Below, in pieces: positions 41,188 through 52,640 of a DNA stretch of 64,000 nt. The position numbers were made by a program, and so were the translations under genes. Within the stretch, counting starts at the first letter, position 1; each line of letters opens with the position of its first letter. The notes under the pieces were generated by a model, which worked only from the letters and a program-made list of their open reading frames with translations, was not told the DNA's origin and made no database searches. This stretch comes from Cephaloticoccus sp. GTDB lineage: Bacteria > Verrucomicrobiota > Verrucomicrobiia > Opitutales > Opitutaceae. The DNA is taken from positions 1-64,000 of the forward strand of contig JAIPJW010000005.1 in NCBI GenBank assembly GCA_021734075.1, read 5' to 3'.

Positions 41188-42189
41188 ATGCCCCCCGTGC
41201 CGCTTACCCCGCAACAGGTGAGTTTTTCCCATGATGAGGGTTTCCTCATCATTCCCGACTTGTTCAATCCTGTGGCGCTTGAGCCGCTCCGACATGAATT
41301 GCACAATGAAATCAATCGCAAGGCTCGCGAATTCCAAGCAAAGGGACAATTGAGTGAATTGCACGAGGAAGAAGGCTTGGATCGACAAATCAGTGCTATT
41401 TATCGCGATGCGAAGGAATGCGGCGCTGCGCTGGTCCAGCATCTCATCGGCGAACGGGGCGGGGCATTTTTGTCCCCGGAGATGTTTAATCTCATCATAA
41501 ATAGAAAACTGATTCAAATAATCAGCTCGCTGCTTGGGTCGGAAGAAATCGTGGCTTCGGCCCATCGGTTGCGGCCCAAACTACCCCATTTGGGCAGTGG
41601 TGATGTGCCGTGGCACCAGGACGGTGGTTACCTTGCTGAGCACTGCGACGACCATCTGATTATCACCTGCTGGGTGCCCCTCGTGGATGCCACCAGGGAA
41701 AATGGCTGCATGGAGATTCTGCCTCGCACTCATCTTGCTGGAGTTGTGCGGCACCATGCTGGTGGCAATGCCGGCTTTTTGGTGATCAAGGCCGAAGATT
41801 TACCCACCGATCCGAGCCAAGCGATCATTGCTACTTGTCCACGTGGTGGAGCGGTATTTATGACCAATCGCACTCCACACTGCTCTACACCCAATATATC
41901 CGATCACATACGTTGGAGCGTTGACCTGCGCTACAAGTCTGCGGATGTGCCCAGCAATGTAGGGATAAAACCCACGTCCATTGACGCGGAAGGCCATGCG
42001 GATCGGAAATTTTACGAGCAAGTTAACATCGCGTGTTATCCTCCCGAAGCGGATTTTGTGATCTCAAGCAAAGAGCATCCTGAACGAGTGATTGGTTATG
42101 ACGACTATGTTCGGTTACGGGCACTCTATACCCGGACGAAACCGGGCTACCCCGAAGTTCGCGCATGGCCTGCGATGCCTAAGTTTTGA
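41188..42189 (+). CDS. Phytanoyl-CoA dioxygenase (PhyH) family protein
   Basis: VPWHQDGGYLAEHCDDHLIITCWVPLVDATRENGCMEILPRTH; distal FMTNRTPHCSTPN..IRWSVDLRYKS. Confidence 0.9.
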   Translation: MPPVPLTPQQVSFSHDEGFLIIPDLFNPVALEPLRHELHNEINRKAREFQAKGQLSELHEEEGLDRQISAIYRDAKECGAALVQHLIGERGGAFLSPEMFNLIINRKLIQIISSLLGSEEIVASAHRLRPKLPHLGSGDVPWHQDGGYLAEHCDDHLIITCWVPLVDATRENGCMEILPRTHLAGVVRHHAGGNAGFLVIKAEDLPTDPSQAIIATCPRGGAVFMTNRTPHCSTPNISDHIRWSVDLRYKSADVPSNVGIKPTSIDAEGHADRKFYEQVNIACYPPEADFVISSKEHPERVIGYDDYVRLRALYTRTKPGYPEVRAWPAMPKF

Positions 42190-42197
42190 AATCGACC

Positions 42198-42237
42198 AAA
42201 AAAAGACGCGCTCCGAGGAGCGCGTCTTTGAATTTTT
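42198..42237. terminator. Bidirectional Rho-independent terminator between phyH-like gene and groEL
   Basis: AAAAAGACGCGCTCC-GAG-GAGCGCGTCTTTGAATTTTTT. Confidence 0.85.
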
Positions 42238-42259
42238 TCGAATGGTTTCGAGCCGGGAC

Positions 42260-43909
42260 TTAGTAGTCCATACCCCCGCCCATACCACCCATGCCGCCGC
42301 CACCGGGAGGACCGCCTGCACCACCGGAGGATTTCTCCGGAAGCTCGGTGATCATGCACTCAGTGGTGAGGAGGAGACCGGCAATCGAAGCTGCGTTCTG
42401 CAGCGCGGTGCGGGTCACCTTGGTCGGATCGACGACCCCAGCCTTGACGAGGTCTTCAAACTTATCGGTCGCCACATTGTAGCCGATGTTGCCCTTGGAG
42501 GAGAGGACTTCCTTGACGACCACGCCGCCGTCCACGCCTGCATTGGAGCAGAGCATACGGATCGGGTGCTCGATCGCACGCCGCACGATCTGGGCTCCAA
42601 TGGCCTCGTCGCCTTCCAGCGCGAGGGTCTCAATGGCCTTGACCGTCCGGAGCAGCGCGACACCGCCGCCGGCAACGATACCCTCTTCAACCGCCGCACG
42701 GGTGGCATGGAGAGCGTCTTCGACGCGGGCCTTCTTTTCCTTCATTTCCACTTCGGTCGCAGCACCGACGTTGATGACGGCAACACCGCCGGCCAATTTG
42801 GCCAGACGTTCTTGCAGCTTCTCGCGATCGTAATCGGAAGTGGTCTCGTCGATTTGACGGCGAATCTGCTTCACGCGACCCTGGATGTCGGAAGACTTGC
42901 CGCCGCCTTCGACGATGGTGGTGTTTTCCTTGTCCACCACGATGCGCTTGGCGCGGCCGAGGTCGGCAATAGTCAGGTTTTCGAGCTTCAGACCGAGGTC
43001 TTCGGTGATGCAACGACCACCGGTGAGAACTGCGAGGTCTTCCAGCATGGCTTTGCGACGATCACCAAAGCCGGGAGCCTTGACGGCGCAGACATTGATG
43101 GTGCCACGAATCTTGTTCACCACGAGCGCGGCGAGGGCTTCGCCCTCGACCTCTTCAGCGATGACGAGGAGCGGTTTGCCGCTCTTGGCAACAGTCTGCA
43201 ACAGCGGGAGGAACTCCTGCAGATTGCCGATCTTCTTCTCGTGAATGAGCACATAGGCGTCCTCCAGGATGGCCTCCTGGGCCTCCATGTTGGTCGCGAA
43301 GTAAGGTGAGAGGTAGCCCTTGTCGAACTGCATGCCTTCAACGACGTTGAGGGTCGTCTCGATGGACTTGGCCTCTTCCACCGTGATGGTGCCGTCCTTG
43401 CCGACCTTGTCCATGGCATCAGCGATGATCTCGCCGATCGTGGTGTCCCAGTTGGCGGAGACCGTGGCGACCTGACGGATTTCCTCGCGGTCATTGACCT
43501 TCTTGGAAGCCTTCGCGAGGGCCGCGACGGCGGCCGCGACGGCTTTGTCGATACCGCGCTTGAGATAAACCGGGTTGGAGCCGGCGGTGACATTCTTCAA
43601 GCCTTCACGGTAGATACCTTCGGCGAGAACGGTGGCGGTCGTGGTGCCGTCACCCGCGGTGTCACTGGTCTTGGAAGCGACTTCCTTGACCATCTGTGCA
43701 CCCATATTTTCGTAGGGATCAGGAAGTTCGATTTCCTTGGCCACGGTCACGCCGTCCTTGGTGACGGTCGGGGACCCAAATTTTTTGTCGATGACGACAT
43801 TGCGGCCCTTGGGGCCGAGCGTCACTTTGACGGCGCGAGAAAGAAGCTCGACGCCACGGAGGATCTTTTGACGAGCGGCCTCGTCGAAGAGAAGTTGTTT
43901 AGCTGCCAT
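42260..43909 (-). CDS. groEL: Chaperonin GroEL
   Basis: [60 protein letters not shown]-terminal [12 protein letters not shown]. Confidence 0.99.
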   Translation of the reverse strand: MAAKQLLFDEAARQKILRGVELLSRAVKVTLGPKGRNVVIDKKFGSPTVTKDGVTVAKEIELPDPYENMGAQMVKEVASKTSDTAGDGTTTATVLAEGIYREGLKNVTAGSNPVYLKRGIDKAVAAAVAALAKASKKVNDREEIRQVATVSANWDTTIGEIIADAMDKVGKDGTITVEEAKSIETTLNVVEGMQFDKGYLSPYFATNMEAQEAILEDAYVLIHEKKIGNLQEFLPLLQTVAKSGKPLLVIAEEVEGEALAALVVNKIRGTINVCAVKAPGFGDRRKAMLEDLAVLTGGRCITEDLGLKLENLTIADLGRAKRIVVDKENTTIVEGGGKSSDIQGRVKQIRRQIDETTSDYDREKLQERLAKLAGGVAVINVGAATEVEMKEKKARVEDALHATRAAVEEGIVAGGGVALLRTVKAIETLALEGDEAIGAQIVRRAIEHPIRMLCSNAGVDGGVVVKEVLSSKGNIGYNVATDKFEDLVKAGVVDPTKVTRTALQNAASIAGLLLTTECMITELPEKSSGGAGGPPGGGGMGGMGGGMDY

Positions 43910-43949
43910 AATGATTAAGTATTTGTTTAGTTTGAGTTAAGAAGCGCAC

Positions 43950-44246
43950 TTAAGCGATCACGCCGAGAATATCGTCTTCGCGCACGAGCTTGAATTTCTC
44001 GCCGTCGACTTTGACTTCGGAACCGCCGTAGGGGCTGAGCAGCACCACGTCGCCCACCTTCACCTCGAAAGCGGACACTTTGCCATTCTCATCCTTCTTG
44101 CCGGTGCCCAGGGCAATAACCTTGGCCTCCTGCGGTTTTTCTTTGGCGCTGTCGGGAATGATGATCCCGCCACGCACTTGCTCTTTTTCTTCGATGTGCT
44201 GCACCAGCACGCGATCACCGATAGGTCTGATTTTTACTTTAGCCAT
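43950..44246 (-). CDS. groES: Co-chaperonin GroES
   Basis: [45 protein letters not shown]. Confidence 0.98.
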   Translation of the reverse strand: MAKVKIRPIGDRVLVQHIEEKEQVRGGIIIPDSAKEKPQEAKVIALGTGKKDENGKVSAFEVKVGDVVLLSPYGGSEVKVDGEKFKLVREDDILGVIA

Positions 44247-44296
44247 AATTATTGGGTTTTGGATTAGAGTTGGAGTTTTGTTGATTTAACAAAGCC

Positions 44297-44320
44297 CCCC
44301 GCCGGTTGAAACCGGCGGGG
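44297..44320. terminator. Strong hairpin between dnaK and groES (terminator/attenuator or processing site)
   Basis: CCCCGCCGGTT-GA-AACCGGCGGGG, 11-bp perfect stem; only a weak T-run on the minus strand. Confidence 0.6.
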
Positions 44321-44336
44321 AGCAAAGCGTTAAAAA

Positions 44337-46274
44337 TTATTTCTTGTCCTCATCGACGACCTCAAAGTCAGCATCGACCACGTCGGCTTTCTTCTCGGTC
44401 TTTTTCTTCTTCTCTTCGGGCGGGGGAGCCCCTTCGGCTCCTCCGGCAGCGGCTTGGGCGGCTTGCGCCGCTTTCTGGGCCTCGGCGTAAAGTTCGGCCC
44501 CCACTTTGGAAAGATTCTCCAGGGCGGCCTTCATCTTGTCCGGATCATTGGCTTCCAACTCCTTTTTCGCGTCGGCAATGGCCGTCTCGATCGTGGACTT
44601 CTTGTCAGCCGGGAGCTTGTCGCCGCTTTCCTTGAGCGTCTTTTCCAGTTGGTAGATGGTGGAATCGAGTTGGTTCTTGGTCTCCACCGCCTCCTTGCGC
44701 TTCTTGTCCTCCTCGGCGTGCAATTCAGCCTCCTTGGTCATGCGTTCCACCTCTTCCTTGGAGAGGCCGGATGAGTCCTGGATGGTGATTTTCTGGTCCT
44801 TGCCGGTGCCAAGATCCTTGGCCGAGACATGCAGAATGCCATTCGCGTCGATGTCGAAAGTTACTTCGATTTGGGGCGTGCCCCGCGGTGCCGGTGGAAT
44901 GCCGTCGAGCTTGAATGTGCCCAGAGTCTTGTTGTCACGCGCCATCGAGCGCTCGCCCTGCAGGACCACAATTTCAACTGAGGGTTGATTGTCGCTGTAG
45001 GTGGAGAAAGTCTGCGTCTTCTTCGAGGGAATTGTCGTGTTACGTGGAATCATCGCCGTCGAGACATCGCCCGCGGTCATAATGCCGAGGGTGAGGGGCG
45101 TCACGTCGAGCAGAAGCACGTCGCGCACGTCGCCCTTGAGCACGCCACCTTGCACAGCCGCGCCAATCGCCACAACTTCGTCTGGATTGACGCCTTGGTG
45201 CGGTTGTTTGCCGGCCAGTTTATGGGCAATCTCAACCACCTTGGGCATGCGGGTCATGCCACCGACGAGCACCAACTCGTCGATTTCCGAGGAGGTCAAA
45301 TCCGCGTCCTTGAGGCAGTTCTTGAACGGCTGAACGCAACGCTCGAACAGGGCATCACAAATTTGTTCCAATTTGGCCCGTGTCAGCTGCACGTTGAGGT
45401 GCTTGGGACCGGAGGCATCCGCCGTGATGAAGGGCAGATTGATGTCCACTGATTGGGAAGAGGACAGCGCGATCTTGGCTTTCTCGGCCTCTTCCTTCAG
45501 GCGCTGGAGTGCCATTGGGTCCTGACGCAGGTCGATCCCGTTGTCTTTCTTAAATTCGTCCACCAACCAGGAGATCAGGGCATTATCCCAATTATCCCCG
45601 CCAAGGTGGGTGTCGCCATTGGTCGCTTTGACCTCAAATACCCCGTCGCCGATCTCCAGGGTGGAAACATCAAATGTGCCACCGCCGAGGTCGAATACCG
45701 CGATCTTCTCATCTTTCTTCTTGTCGAGACCGTAGGCCAAGGAAGCGGCCGTGGGCTCATTGATGATGCGCAGAACATCAAGTCCGGCGATTTTGCCGGC
45801 ATCCTTGGTGGCTTGGCGCTGGGAGTCGTTGAAATAGGCCGGCACCGTGATCACCGCTTGCGTCACTTTTTCGCCGAGATAGGCCTCTGCGTCCGCCTTC
45901 ATCTTCGTGAGCACAAAAGCGGCGATTTGTTGCGGTGCAAACTGCTCCGTCTTGTCGCCCACCTGCACTTCGATATAGGCATCACCATTCTTACCGGCGG
46001 TCACCTTATACGGCAGGCCCTTGATTTCTTCCGTGGTCTCGGAAAATTTGCGGCCAATAAGCCGTTTGGCAGAAAAGATGGTGTTGCGTGGGTTGGTCAC
46101 GGCTTGACGCTTGGCGGCTTGGCCAACCAGTCGCTCGCCGGTCTTAGTGAACGCGACAATCGACGGAGTCGTGCGCGCACCTTCTGCATTGGGGACAACC
46201 ACCGGCTCTCCGCCTTCCATGACGGCCATGCACGAGTTTGTCGTTCCTAGATCAATACCTAAAATTCGGCTCAT
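44337..46274 (-). CDS. dnaK: Chaperone DnaK
   Basis: [57 protein letters not shown]; complete with C-terminal lid. Confidence 0.99.
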   Translation of the reverse strand: MSRILGIDLGTTNSCMAVMEGGEPVVVPNAEGARTTPSIVAFTKTGERLVGQAAKRQAVTNPRNTIFSAKRLIGRKFSETTEEIKGLPYKVTAGKNGDAYIEVQVGDKTEQFAPQQIAAFVLTKMKADAEAYLGEKVTQAVITVPAYFNDSQRQATKDAGKIAGLDVLRIINEPTAASLAYGLDKKKDEKIAVFDLGGGTFDVSTLEIGDGVFEVKATNGDTHLGGDNWDNALISWLVDEFKKDNGIDLRQDPMALQRLKEEAEKAKIALSSSQSVDINLPFITADASGPKHLNVQLTRAKLEQICDALFERCVQPFKNCLKDADLTSSEIDELVLVGGMTRMPKVVEIAHKLAGKQPHQGVNPDEVVAIGAAVQGGVLKGDVRDVLLLDVTPLTLGIMTAGDVSTAMIPRNTTIPSKKTQTFSTYSDNQPSVEIVVLQGERSMARDNKTLGTFKLDGIPPAPRGTPQIEVTFDIDANGILHVSAKDLGTGKDQKITIQDSSGLSKEEVERMTKEAELHAEEDKKRKEAVETKNQLDSTIYQLEKTLKESGDKLPADKKSTIETAIADAKKELEANDPDKMKAALENLSKVGAELYAEAQKAAQAAQAAAGGAEGAPPPEEKKKKTEKKADVVDADFEVVDEDKK

Positions 46275-46497
46275 GCCGTATCTTAAGCAATGCACATGCC
46301 TGCATCCCTATACTTGCTTATCTCATTCATAAATAATGACTAAAAGTTTATTACCCTTTTTTGTGCACGTTAGCCGACACTCAATTTCTGCCATTATGTC
46401 ACACTCCTGTCTCAGTTGAAAAACGTGAATGGGACAGAGTTGGCACAAAAGCAGGGTAACAGTTGAACCAGCATGGGAGTTTGCTCAACTTGGGACC

Positions 46498-47187
46498 ATG
46501 GAAATGGAAATCGTAGTCCCGGATGAAATTCCGGTCATGACTTTGCCCAATATCACTTTTTTCCCACAGGCACTGCTACCGCTGCATATATTTGAGCCAC
46601 GCTATCGCAAAATGCTCGCTGATGTCCTCTCCAAGGATCGATTGATGGCCGTGGCCGGCTTGGATGCACAACGCGTGAGTGAAAACAATGCCTTCGAGCC
46701 ACCCCACCGCATTATTACCGTGGGGATCATCCGGGCCTGCCAAAAGGACGAGAATGGCACGTCAAACCTCCTTCTGCAGGGATTGTGCCGGGCAGAAATA
46801 ATGCAAATCATGTCAGAGAATCCGTATCGGATGATCGCGATCCGTGCCCTCAACACCGAGCCGGATCCGGATGCGAATCCACAAATTACTCGGCAACTGC
46901 GCCTTGAATTGGAAAATTTACTGGCCCTCAAATGTAATTTCGGCACCAAGCCACCTCAACAACTGACCGATTTTCTGCAAGCAGTTCAGGAACATGATAC
47001 CTATGTGGATCTGGCCGCTTTTAACCTGTGTGATAATCCGGCAGTGAAACAAAAACTGCTTGAAACCCTCGGGGTTCGGGCCCGGTTCGAACTCTTCAAC
47101 CGTCATCTGCGGGCTGAGATCGACAACCTGTCCTTGTGGCAAAAGTTGCAGGGTGACCTGCCCGACGAACGTATCCCCGAAAACTAG
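46498..47187 (+). CDS. LON substrate-binding (LON N-terminal) domain protein
   Basis: MTLPNITFFPQALLPLHIFEPRYRKMLADVL; no AAA or protease domain. Confidence 0.88.
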   Translation: MEMEIVVPDEIPVMTLPNITFFPQALLPLHIFEPRYRKMLADVLSKDRLMAVAGLDAQRVSENNAFEPPHRIITVGIIRACQKDENGTSNLLLQGLCRAEIMQIMSENPYRMIAIRALNTEPDPDANPQITRQLRLELENLLALKCNFGTKPPQQLTDFLQAVQEHDTYVDLAAFNLCDNPAVKQKLLETLGVRARFELFNRHLRAEIDNLSLWQKLQGDLPDERIPEN

Positions 47188-47220
47188 AAATCCCGCCGCA
47201 CCTTGGGCGACGGGATTTCT
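47187..47220 (+). terminator. Hairpin after the LON-domain gene
   Basis: GAAATCCCGCCG...CGACGGGATTTC (one mismatch). Confidence 0.5.
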
Positions 47221-47224
47221 AAAA

Positions 47225-47300
47225 TGGAGCCGAGCATCGGATTCGAACCGACGACCTACTCATTACGAATGAGTCGCTCTACCAACTGAGCTAGCTCGGC
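47225..47300 (-). tRNA. tRNA-Thr (anticodon CGT)
   Basis: Minus strand GCCGAGCTAGCTCAGTTGGTAGAGCGACTCATTCGTAATGAGTAGGTCGTCGGTTCGAATCCGATGCTCGGCTCCA; full cloverleaf, loop TTCGTAA, encoded CCA. Confidence 0.97.
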
Positions 47301-47352
47301 ACTAGCGAAAGAACGGAACAAACTCGCCCCCAAGGCAAGCGCAAGTCTTCAT

Positions 47353-48438
47353 TTGCCTCCCGTGCCTCCGCTCGCCACTCACCTCTTTGATTATCACCTG
47401 CCCGAACGCTTGATTGCCCAGACTCCGGCGACTCGACGTGACGCTTCACAACTGCTGGTCGTCAACCGGGCGCTACATTCGGTCAGTCACCATGTTTTCA
47501 CCGACTTGCCTGATTTTCTGTCCCCGGGTGACACCCTGATACGCAACAACGCCTCCGTTTTACCCGCCCGCCTACGGGCGGTGCGACCCAGCGGAGGGCA
47601 AGTCGAATGCTTTTTGCTTCGCCCGGTCGAAGGGGAAACGGTCTGGCGCTGCCTGATCAAACCCGGTAAACGCCTGCCCGTCGGGGCCACTTTTGCCCAC
47701 GAAACCGGTGAATTCACGGGAGAAATACTCGCGAAGGAATCAGATGGCTCAGCCCTCGTGAAATTGGACACCCGCAACCAGGAACCCATTACCGCAGTGG
47801 CCAATCGGCTGGGATCTGTGCCTTTGCCTCCCTATATCCGCCGGTCAGATGAGACCCTAAGGGCTACAGATCTGGCCCGATACCAAACTGTTTATGCCAA
47901 TCCTTCTCGACAGGTTGCCGTGGCCGCACCCACGGCCGGGCTTCATTTCACCCCGGAATTATTGTCGAAGCTCTCCACTCAAGGCGTGACCACCGCGGAG
48001 GTGACGTTGCATGTCGGACTGGGCACATTTCGCCCCATCACCACGGATACGGTTGATGCCCATGATATTCACCGGGAGCTGTATGAAATGCCCGCAAAAA
48101 CCCAGCTGTGCCTTGGCCGCCCCAACGGACGCCGCATTGCGGTTGGCACGACCACGGTTCGCACCATAGAACATTTTCTGCGGCAGCCCAGCCCAACTCC
48201 CGGCAAGGAATATTTCGATGAGGCTGACATCTATATTTATCCACCCAGTCTGTTCCAAGGGGTGGATGCATTGATCACCAACTTCCACCAACCGCGCTCC
48301 ACTCTGCTCTGTCTGGTGTCCGCGTTTATCACCCCGGGATCGACCGAGGGCATCACCTGGCTCAAGGAAATCTATGCCGAGGCCATAACCCGCGAATACC
48401 GCTTCTTCAGTTATGGCGACGCCATGTTGATTCTGTAA
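47353..48438 (+). CDS. queA: tRNA preQ1(34) S-adenosylmethionine ribosyltransferase-isomerase
   Basis: FDYHLPERLIAQTPATRRDASQLLVV; VAAPTAGLHFTPELL; YIYPP; TNFHQPRSTLLCLVSAF. Non-ATG start (TTG 47353 or GTG 47362). Confidence 0.95.
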   Translation: MPPVPPLATHLFDYHLPERLIAQTPATRRDASQLLVVNRALHSVSHHVFTDLPDFLSPGDTLIRNNASVLPARLRAVRPSGGQVECFLLRPVEGETVWRCLIKPGKRLPVGATFAHETGEFTGEILAKESDGSALVKLDTRNQEPITAVANRLGSVPLPPYIRRSDETLRATDLARYQTVYANPSRQVAVAAPTAGLHFTPELLSKLSTQGVTTAEVTLHVGLGTFRPITTDTVDAHDIHRELYEMPAKTQLCLGRPNGRRIAVGTTTVRTIEHFLRQPSPTPGKEYFDEADIYIYPPSLFQGVDALITNFHQPRSTLLCLVSAFITPGSTEGITWLKEIYAEAITREYRFFSYGDAMLIL

Positions 48439-48481
48439 GCCTATCCGTTGCATTCCCGCGCAAGCCCGACAAATTGAACCT

Positions 48482-48844
48482 GTGACCAACGAAGAACTCC
48501 AAACCCTGATTGACGACGCCACCTATGATTACGCCATGGGAGAGATGGAGCCGGCGGTGGCCAAGCTGAACCAGGCCGCGAAGGCGGCCCCGGATTCATT
48601 CGCCGCCTGGCATGCTTTGGCCGAGATCCACTTCAGCCAGCGCCAACTTGATGACGCGCTACAAGCGGCGGAAAGGGCCCACGGCATTGATCCCAAGGAT
48701 TTGTTCATCAACACGACACTTTCCCGCATCTGGATGGAGCGGGGAGACAAGGCGATGGCCGAAAAATACGGGGCCCAGGCCAAAATGCTCAGCTGGAAGG
48801 ACCAATTGAAAAAACCACAAGAGCAAGCGGATGGCATTAACTGA
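48482..48844 (+). CDS. Small TPR protein
   Basis: Two TPR-like helices (AAPDSFAAWHALAEIHFSQRQLDDALQAAERAHGIDP..); GTG start. Confidence 0.65.
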   Translation: MTNEELQTLIDDATYDYAMGEMEPAVAKLNQAAKAAPDSFAAWHALAEIHFSQRQLDDALQAAERAHGIDPKDLFINTTLSRIWMERGDKAMAEKYGAQAKMLSWKDQLKKPQEQADGIN

Positions 48845-48891
48845 TGTTCCGCTCGTTGACAGCTTCAGATCAGGGCCAGTAATTTTGTCAC

Positions 48892-49869
48892 ATGCACACG
48901 CAGACCTATGTGTTGGAATTCGAAAAGCCTTTGCGCGAACTCGCGATGCAACTCGATGCACTCCAGCAGCAATCGCTTGAGAGCAACCTGGATCTTGCCA
49001 AGGAAGTAGCCGCGATCGAAAAGAAAATCGAACACACGCGGCGCGACATCTACACCCATCTCACGCCGTGGCAGCGGGTACAAATTGCCCGGCATCCCAA
49101 ACGGCCCTACGCGCTCGATTACATCGATCTGCTATGTGAGGATTTTCTCGAATTGCACGGCGACCGCCAATTCCGCGATGACCGGGCGCTGATCGGCGGC
49201 ACGGCCTTTTTTCAAGGTCAGGCCGTAATGGTGATCGCCCAGCAAAAAGGGCGCGACCCCAAGGAAAGAATCTCCCGCAATTTTGGCATGCCCCAACCCG
49301 AAGGCTACCGCAAGGCTCTCCGTCTCATGAAGATGGCGGAAAAATTCAATCTGCCGGTGCTGGCTTTCATTGACACCCCCGGTGCCTATCCAGGGATCGG
49401 CTCCGAGGAACGCCACGTTTCCGAGGCCATCGCGGTCAATCTGCGCGAGATGGCAATGCTCAAGATTCCCACCATCGCAGTCGTGGTCGGGGAAGGCGGT
49501 TCGGGCGGGGCCTTGGGCATCGGGGTCACGGACCGGGTAGTGATTTTTGAAAACAGTTATTACTCGGTTATTTCTCCCGAAGGCTGTGCCGCCATCCTTT
49601 GGAAGGACGGCACCGCGGCTCCCCAGGCTGCCCAAGCCTTGAAACTCAATGCCGCCACCCTGCTCGATTTGGGTGTGGTGGAGGAAGTGATTCCAGAACC
49701 CATGGGCGGAGCCCATTACAATCCAGCGGCTGCCGCCGAATCCCTGGGCCACAGCTTGCAAAAGCAGCTCAAGGAAATCACCAAACTTCCCGTGGCCAAA
49801 TTATTGGATGCCCGTTACGCACGCTACCGCAAGTTGGGCGTATTTGAGGAAACGCTCACTCGGGCCTGA
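48892..49869 (+). CDS. accA: Acetyl-CoA carboxylase carboxyltransferase subunit alpha
   Basis: LDFEKPL-like N-terminus, ARHPKRPYALDYIDLLCEDFLELHGDRQFRDD, AFIDTPGAYPGIGSEERHVSEAI, GEGGSGGALGIG. Confidence 0.98.
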   Translation: MHTQTYVLEFEKPLRELAMQLDALQQQSLESNLDLAKEVAAIEKKIEHTRRDIYTHLTPWQRVQIARHPKRPYALDYIDLLCEDFLELHGDRQFRDDRALIGGTAFFQGQAVMVIAQQKGRDPKERISRNFGMPQPEGYRKALRLMKMAEKFNLPVLAFIDTPGAYPGIGSEERHVSEAIAVNLREMAMLKIPTIAVVVGEGGSGGALGIGVTDRVVIFENSYYSVISPEGCAAILWKDGTAAPQAAQALKLNAATLLDLGVVEEVIPEPMGGAHYNPAAAAESLGHSLQKQLKEITKLPVAKLLDARYARYRKLGVFEETLTRA

Positions 49870-49904
49870 ACGGGGCGCTCGGTTGCCCCTCGCTTCCGGC
49901 TCGG

Positions 49905-50684
49905 CTATTTTACAGTCAAAAGTTCGATTTTTTCCGCCCGAGCCATCCCGGGGCTGATTTCGATCAAGGCGCCGGATAGCCGCACATCTTCACTCGCCAC
50001 GGGGAACCTGCGCGGCATCCCGTCAAGGAAACGGCCGATCACCGGTTCGACTTCCCGACCCAACACCGAGGCATAGGGTCCGGTCATGCCCACATCGCAA
50101 ATGAATGCGGTCCCTTTCGGCAATATCCGGGCATCCGCGGTGGGCACATGTGTATGGGTGCCCAGCACTGCGGTCACCCGACCATCCAAATACCAGCCCA
50201 ACGCCTGCTTTTCGGACGTCGCCTCGGCATGGACTTCGACAATGATCGCATCGGTCTGAGGGCGCAGTCGTTCGATCATCCGATCTGCACAAAGAAAGGG
50301 ACACTCTGATTTCAAGTTAAGATACTGGCGCCCCAACACCGTGAAAATCCCGACCCGAAACCCCCGGGCCGCGATGACCAGATGATCCCATCCCGGGCAT
50401 GTCGCCGGCAGATTCGCCGGTCGGCAAACGTGCTCCATCTGGTCAATCTCAGTCACCCAGTCACGTTGATCCCAAACATGATCGCCCAAGGTGATTGCAT
50501 CCACCCCAGCACTGAGCAGGGATTGCGCAATGGCCGAAGTGATTCCGGAGCCAGCCGCCGCGTTTTCCCCATTGGCCACGACAAAATCCAAGGCATGCTG
50601 CCGGCGCACCCCCGCAAGTCGTTCATTAACTATATCACGACCGGGACGGCCGACTATATCTCCAATGAACAACAGTTTGAGCAT
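49905..50684 (-). CDS. YmdB-like metallophosphoesterase (TIGR00282 family)
   Basis: [76 protein letters not shown]. Confidence 0.9.
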   Translation of the reverse strand: MLKLLFIGDIVGRPGRDIVNERLAGVRRQHALDFVVANGENAAAGSGITSAIAQSLLSAGVDAITLGDHVWDQRDWVTEIDQMEHVCRPANLPATCPGWDHLVIAARGFRVGIFTVLGRQYLNLKSECPFLCADRMIERLRPQTDAIIVEVHAEATSEKQALGWYLDGRVTAVLGTHTHVPTADARILPKGTAFICDVGMTGPYASVLGREVEPVIGRFLDGMPRRFPVASEDVRLSGALIEISPGMARAEKIELLTVK

Positions 50685-50806
50685 TACGCCAACGTGGAGC
50701 GCAAGAACGGGTCCGCCAATCGAAAAACAGTATGACATTCTGGTGGCTGCCTAGGCTTGCCCCAAGTCCGTGAAACCTCTTAGCTCCGGACCCTTTTGTT
50801 CCGCCT

Positions 50807-52582
50807 ATGAAAACCACGACCTCTCCCACTGCGTTTCCCAAAGCCGAAATCGGCCGAGAAATGAAAGGTGCCGACGCCGTCGTCGAATGCCTCATTCGTG
50901 AGGGCGTGGACACCATTTTCGCTTATCCCGGGGGAGCTTCATTGGAACTGCACCAATCCCTCGCCCGCACGGATAAAATCCGCACCATCCTGCCCCGTCA
51001 CGAACAGGGTGGTTCCTTTGCGGCTGAGGGTTATGCCCGGGCATCGGGCAAGGTTGGCGTATGCATGGCGACGAGCGGCCCCGGTGCGACCAATCTCATT
51101 ACTGCCATCGCTGATGCCTTCATGGACTCGATCCCTCTGGTGGCCATCACCGGTCAGGTTCATATCAATTTTATCGGCAAGATGGCGTTTCAGGAGACCG
51201 ATTTCTACGGCATGACGCTGCCGATCGTGAAGCATTCCTACCTCATCACGGATGTGCATGAACTCCCGCGCATCTTCAAGGAAGCTTTCCATCTTGCCCG
51301 CACGGGACGACCGGGACCGGTCATCATCGATATCCCGAAAAATGTGCAGCAAACCCTGTTCCGCCCGGTTTACCCGGCCACGGTCGAGTTCAGCAATCCC
51401 TATGTCGGCTGTGCCCATGAAGCCACCGATGACCAGCTGAAGCAAATTCTGGCGCTGATTGCGGAGGCCAAGAAACCGATGCTCTACGTTGGTGGTGGAA
51501 TTGTCTCCGCCGCTGCGACGCAGGAACTGAAGGTCTTTGCCGAATCCACCAACATTCAGGTGGCCACCACCTTGATGGGCATGGGGGCATTCTCCGAATC
51601 CCACCCGCTCTCCATGCATTGGTTTGGTATGCACGGCGCCGCATATGGCAATTGGGCGGTGGATCAATGCGACCTGCTCGTCTGTCTCGGTGCGCGCTTC
51701 GACGATCGCATCACCGGCGACACCGGCAAGTTTGCCACCAAGGCAAAAATTGTGCACGTCGACATCGACGCCTCGGAGCACAATAAAAACAAGGCCGTCC
51801 AACTCGCGGTGGTCAGTGACATTAAATATGCCCTCCGGCGCCTGAATGAGTTGATCGCGGCCGCCAAATTTGTCCCGCCCGACTCGACCCCATGGCACAA
51901 TGAAGTGGCCAAATGGAAAAAGGATTATCCCTTCAGCTACGAGGCGAGCCAGCACATCCAGCCACAGGAAGCCATTTCCCTGCTGTATGAATTGACCAAG
52001 GGAGAAGCCATCATCACCACCGGGGTGGGCCAGCACCAGATGTGGGCCGCGCAGTTTTACCGCTTTGACGAACCCCGCCGTTTCATCAGTTCACTTGGAC
52101 TGGGGGCCATGGGTTTTGGCTATCCGGCCGCTTTGGGCGCCAAGGTCGCCTGCCCGGACAAGCAAGTGATCGATATTGATGGGGATGGTTCGTTTGCCAT
52201 GAACATCCAGGAACTGGCCACGGCCAAAATCGAGAAAATCGCCGCCAAGGTCATCATCCTTAACAATCAGCATCTGGGCATGGTCGTGCAGTGGGAGGAC
52301 CGTTTTTATGACAGCGTCCGGGGCAATACCATCCTCGGAGATGAAAAGAATATCGGCAGTCCCGACAATCCCGACGCGCTTTACCCTGACTTCGTCAAGA
52401 TTGCAGACGGATATGGCGTGGCCGGCCGTCGCGTCATCAAAAAGAGCGAGCTCAAGGCGGCCATCCAGGAAATGCTGGATCATGATGGACCGTATTTGCT
52501 CGATGTCATCGTGCCTTACACCGAACACGTGTTGCCCATGATCCCGGCGGGCAAATCGGTGAAAGAGATGCTGCTTAAATAA
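50807..52582 (+). CDS. ilvB: Acetolactate synthase large subunit
   Basis: ThDP enzyme: [73 protein letters not shown]. Confidence 0.96.
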   Translation: MKTTTSPTAFPKAEIGREMKGADAVVECLIREGVDTIFAYPGGASLELHQSLARTDKIRTILPRHEQGGSFAAEGYARASGKVGVCMATSGPGATNLITAIADAFMDSIPLVAITGQVHINFIGKMAFQETDFYGMTLPIVKHSYLITDVHELPRIFKEAFHLARTGRPGPVIIDIPKNVQQTLFRPVYPATVEFSNPYVGCAHEATDDQLKQILALIAEAKKPMLYVGGGIVSAAATQELKVFAESTNIQVATTLMGMGAFSESHPLSMHWFGMHGAAYGNWAVDQCDLLVCLGARFDDRITGDTGKFATKAKIVHVDIDASEHNKNKAVQLAVVSDIKYALRRLNELIAAAKFVPPDSTPWHNEVAKWKKDYPFSYEASQHIQPQEAISLLYELTKGEAIITTGVGQHQMWAAQFYRFDEPRRFISSLGLGAMGFGYPAALGAKVACPDKQVIDIDGDGSFAMNIQELATAKIEKIAAKVIILNNQHLGMVVQWEDRFYDSVRGNTILGDEKNIGSPDNPDALYPDFVKIADGYGVAGRRVIKKSELKAAIQEMLDHDGPYLLDVIVPYTEHVLPMIPAGKSVKEMLLK

Positions 52583-52609
52583 TCCAAGCCGGCATCGCTA
52601 TTACCCTTC

Positions 52610-52640
52610 AGCCCGTGCCCCAGTGCACGGGCTTTTTATT
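52610..52640 (+). terminator. Rho-independent terminator of ilvB
   Basis: AGCCCGTGC-CCCA-GTGCACGGGCTTTTTATTT. Confidence 0.85.

Noticed and set aside
42092-43309. 405-aa plus-strand ORF over groEL
   Set aside because: Antisense of groEL; long only because of codon bias.
45453-46250. 265-aa plus-strand ORF over dnaK
   Set aside because: Antisense of dnaK, no independent evidence.
46275-46497. CIRCE/HrcA operator or sigma-32 promoter upstream of dnaK
   Set aside because: No TTAGCACTC-N9-GAGTGCTAA and no convincing CTTGAA/CCCCAT spacing could be read.
50939-52036. 365-aa minus-strand ORF over ilvB
   Set aside because: Antisense shadow of ilvB without domain features.
50807-52640. ilvN (small subunit) expected after ilvB
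   Set aside because: A strong terminator follows ilvB and the next gene is a convergent cyclase; no ACT-domain ORF is present in the window.
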